In this document: positions 62,071 through 64,000 of the stretch, in pieces | Layout of the letters: each line of letters opens with the position of its first letter | Numbering within the stretch: position 1 is the stretch's first letter | NCBI GenBank assembly: GCA_024398135.1 | Contig: CP073750.1 | Span: forward strand, 124,001 to 188,000 | Source of the DNA: a bacterium SCSIO 12643 | GTDB taxonomy: Bacteria; Bacteroidota; Bacteroidia; Flavobacteriales_G; Salibacteraceae | Reading direction: 5' to 3' | DNA length: 64,000 nt | Notes under the pieces: generated by a model | What the model was told of the DNA's origin: nothing | The model's database searches: none | Seen by the model: the letters and a program-made list of their open reading frames with translations, nothing else | Made by a program: the position numbers and the translations under genes

Positions 62071-62398
62071 TTATGAAAGCCCTGTTTCAATGCTCTTCAT
62101 CTATAAAGACGAAGGCTTTTTAAAATCTTGCATTTATTTCAAAATTTTTCAAAAAATAATTGAAATCACCTCGACAAGGTATGCCCTCCTCAAATACTTT
62201 TCAACGTAAGTAGGTGATTCTACCTATTTTATGAAAACAGGTTTTTATACGCTTTTAATTATTTATTGATCCATAGAGATTTGTGAGGTAATCCAAAAAC
62301 AACCATTCGATGGAGTAGCTACTATCACTTTACGGTTACAAAGGCGGTATCTGAAAAGCCTGGTAAACAGAGTAAGAAATCAAATAAACTTAATTATT
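62071..62398. other. Intergenic region between ECF operon and the beta-trefoil-like gene
   Basis: 328 bases holding two divergent promoters. No good TAnnTTTG element was found. The absence of the housekeeping motif before both genes would fit control by the neighbouring ECF sigma factor. Confidence 0.4.
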
Positions 62399-62782
62399 AT
62401 GTCACAAATAACATTAGAAGCATTAGGAAAAGAAAGAGGGCTTTATTTAAGCCACGCATTAGATAAAGTATGGTTACAAACAGGAGTTCAGGGATTGGGC
62501 GAAGTGTTTGTATTGGAAAAACGTGGAGACCGTGTTGCATTAGCCTGTACTGGCGGTGAGCAAGGTAAATATTTAAGCCATGCTTTCGAGAAATTATGGT
62601 TACAAGATGGTATTCAAGGCGAAGGCGAAGAATGGATCATGGTTGACCATGGAAACGGAAACGTATCTTTCAACTGCTTAGGTAAAGAAACCGGATTGAC
62701 TTTAAGTCATGCATTTGGTAAAATGTGGCTTCAAAATGGTTACCAGGGCGAAGGTGAGCTTTGGGCAATGAGAAACTATTAA
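62399..62782 (+). CDS. Three-repeat protein, probable single beta-trefoil (fascin-like)
   Basis: 127 residues, no signal peptide. Three tandem repeats of 42-43 residues: each has (Y/T)LSHA(L/F)..K.WLQ.G.QG.GE. The LSHA motif falls at 17, 59 and 102 and WLQ at 25, 67 and 110. Three repeats of about 42 residues fit exactly one beta-trefoil, and the G.YLS motif recalls fascin-type units. Cytosolic by sequence. It is divergent from the ECF sigma operon and ends in a strong terminator. Function unknown; ligand binding by the trefoil is likely (inference). Confidence 0.8.
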   Translation: MSQITLEALGKERGLYLSHALDKVWLQTGVQGLGEVFVLEKRGDRVALACTGGEQGKYLSHAFEKLWLQDGIQGEGEEWIMVDHGNGNVSFNCLGKETGLTLSHAFGKMWLQNGYQGEGELWAMRNY

Positions 62783-62802
62783 AATACCCTTCAACATCAA
62801 TC

Positions 62803-62837
62803 AAAATCCGGATGGTGAATAACTATCCGGATTTTTT
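62803..62837 (+). terminator. Rho-independent terminator of the trefoil-like gene
   Basis: Eleven-bp stem AAAATCCGGAT/ATCCGGATTTT around an 11-base loop and a T run, 20 bases after the stop codon. Confidence 0.88.
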
Positions 62838-62852
62838 GTCAATATCATTGAT

Positions 62853-64000
62853 CTATCTAGCCAATCTACGATATGCTAAGGTATCCACATCACTTTCTTC
62901 AATAATCCAAATGTAACATGGTCTTGCAATTTGATCTAGATATTGAATAAATTCTCGTTCCTTCTTCAACGCCTCCTGACGCTTTCTCTCTTGATAAAAC
63001 AATTGCATGTATTCTAAATCTTTCTCAATCCTATTCTCTTGTTTATAATTATTAAACTTTCGAATAGCTTTCTTTACTTCTTTTGGAGAATGTTCTGCTA
63101 AACTTATCTTTAATTTCAGTTCTTTTCCTGTTTGAAACTCCTGAATTTTCATAAATACTTTTTCATCTTTATAACCTATCGCAATGCATATGGCAGTTTC
63201 TTTTTGAGGCATTAACATATCTCTATTTTGACTATTCCCGACATGAAAAATCACATTATCTGATGAATTCAAACGATATATACTTTTTATTGATGAATAC
63301 ACCACATAGGTATAAACCTGATCAAATTTCTTCCCGTTCTCAACCTTTACTTCAAGACCATATCTTGCCCATGTTTTAGGAATAGTCCCCCTATCAATGT
63401 TTAGCCATCCGGTATCCGTCCATTCAAAACCATAGGCTTCCATTCGGTGTTTCTCACGCGCAAAAAGAACTTCTCTATATTCATCTGCTAATTCTTCCGC
63501 TTTTTTATTTTTCGCACCTAATTCTTCCTTTGCTTTTTGTTTCACCTTCTCCAACTGAGATTTGTATTTCTTCAATTGTTTCTCATAATACCCTTTTAAT
63601 AGTTTGAAATGAATTTCCCCTTCTTTAACTTTAGTGAGTCTCTGTTTTGCGAAATCAGTAAAAACTATACTCATGGAGTCATTTCCTAAAGCCAATGCAG
63701 CTGCGCTATCCAGTTCCCATAGGTTTCTATCTAAATTTTTAACATAAATATCCAGGATATCATTATTACATGTTTTAAATATCACCTGAAGTCGCGTTTC
63801 AAATTCGCGGGTAGCAATCAAAGTGTTTTCAAACTTCTTATCCCATATCACTTTAATAATTGCCGGATCAATCCCACAGTCACATTCACTATCAACACTT
63901 TCCACGGCTGCTTCAACCGCCCAACCATATTCAGATTCATATGATTCTTTTGTATACTCACCATCCACCACGCGACTTTTAGGATTATCATATGGTTCAT
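62853..64000 (-). CDS. Coiled-coil protein of unknown function (5' end outside window)
   Basis: Open reading frame with stop at 62853-62855 that is still open at the right edge; the first 9 residues before a GTG (63971) read EPYDNPKSR, so the true start is probably outside the window. Visible part about 381 residues. It has a long Lys/Glu coiled coil (about 125-180), Trp-rich segments (YGFEWTDTGWLNIDRGTIPKTWARYG) and a second charged helix near the C-terminus. Family not recognised. Fits a cytoplasmic or periplasmic structural or effector protein. Confidence 0.65.
   Translation of the reverse strand, partial: EPYDNPKSRVVDGEYTKESYESEYGWAVEAAVESVDSECDCGIDPAIIKVIWDKKFENTLIATREFETRLQVIFKTCNNDILDIYVKNLDRNLWELDSAAALALGNDSMSIVFTDFAKQRLTKVKEGEIHFKLLKGYYEKQLKKYKSQLEKVKQKAKEELGAKNKKAEELADEYREVLFAREKHRMEAYGFEWTDTGWLNIDRGTIPKTWARYGLEVKVENGKKFDQVYTYVVYSSIKSIYRLNSSDNVIFHVGNSQNRDMLMPQKETAICIAIGYKDEKVFMKIQEFQTGKELKLKISLAEHSPKEVKKAIRKFNNYKQENRIEKDLEYMQLFYQERKRQEALKKEREFIQYLDQIARPCYIWIIEESDVDTLAYRRLAR

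Noticed and set aside
7374-62782. Genomic island or prophage
   Set aside because: No integrase, tRNA junction, phage gene or base-composition break was seen; genes are housekeeping or typical of the phylum.
62800-62840. Riboswitch near the trefoil gene
   Set aside because: The structure is a plain terminator hairpin with a T run after the stop codon.

Overview
The window is about 38-40% GC by eye and reads as a chromosomal segment of a marine or freshwater member of the Bacteroidota, most likely Flavobacteriales or a close relative. The evidence is: a giant SprB-repeat adhesin, two proteins with type IX secretion (T9SS) C-terminal sorting domains, an RND pump fused to a TolC-like protein, a fused alpha/beta 2-oxoacid dehydrogenase E1, a topoisomerase IV pair of the Bacteroidota type, the PadR-PspC gene pair, and TAnnTTTG -7 promoter elements in front of many first genes. 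I cannot name the species. No rRNA, tRNA, CRISPR array, transposase, integrase or phage gene was seen. The genes look vertically inherited.

Layout. 1-6982 (minus): N-terminal 2327 residues of a giant surface protein, with signal peptide, one Ig-like module, a beta-propeller-like region, then 22 SprB repeats in blocks of 2, 14 and 6, separated by a 104-residue spacer module; it runs off the left edge. 7374-12404 (minus): small membrane protein, then parC and parE. 12748-20983 (plus): TPR histidine kinase, penicillin-acylase-type Ntn hydrolase, DUF1304 and DUF1272 proteins, DUF418 membrane protein, SLC13 transporter, and a small probably helical-repeat protein. 20965-27989 (minus): DUF2279 protein, then a heavy-metal efflux operon (His/Cys-rich leader protein, RND-TolC fusion, adaptor). 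28035-31746 (minus): tkt-gap and a third gene, with a perfect hairpin between tkt and gap. 32017-34722 (plus): T9SS-exported Asp-box/Ig-like surface protein. 34797-38412 (minus): acetyltransferase, DUF2147 lipoprotein, an ABC-type six-TM protein without ATPase, and a B12-radical-SAM protein with a membrane C-terminus. 38618-40392 (minus): AraC/GyrI regulator, SRPBCC protein and a membrane protein. 40546-44970 (minus): 1474-residue T9SS cargo with CARDB-like repeats.

45090-49553: a coupled paraoxonase-like and MORN-repeat pair, a HEPN-like protein, and a MscS channel with a glutamine amidotransferase. 49697-52868 (plus): two tandem secreted 115-residue paralogues, then PadR and PspC-domain genes. 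53156-55585 (plus): fused E1. 55620-55940: non-coding repeat-like DNA. 55945-58698 (minus): pepT, a small membrane protein and aroC. 58777-60557 (minus): CPBP-type protein, DUF493 protein and a small membrane protein, followed by strand-asymmetric low-complexity DNA. 60851-62070 (minus): an ECF sigma factor operon. 62399-62782 (plus): a three-repeat protein that looks like one minimal beta-trefoil. 62853-64000 (minus): a coiled-coil protein running off the right edge.

How the parts fit: core metabolism (pentose phosphate/glycolysis, shikimate, branched oxoacid or pyruvate oxidation, peptide use) and DNA topology are interleaved with a rich envelope repertoire (adhesins, T9SS cargo, metal efflux, envelope-stress-type PspC genes). 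The least explained items are the radical-SAM/ABC-TM/DUF2147 cluster, the tandem secreted paralogues upstream of PadR-PspC, and the beta-trefoil-like protein beside the sigma-factor operon.
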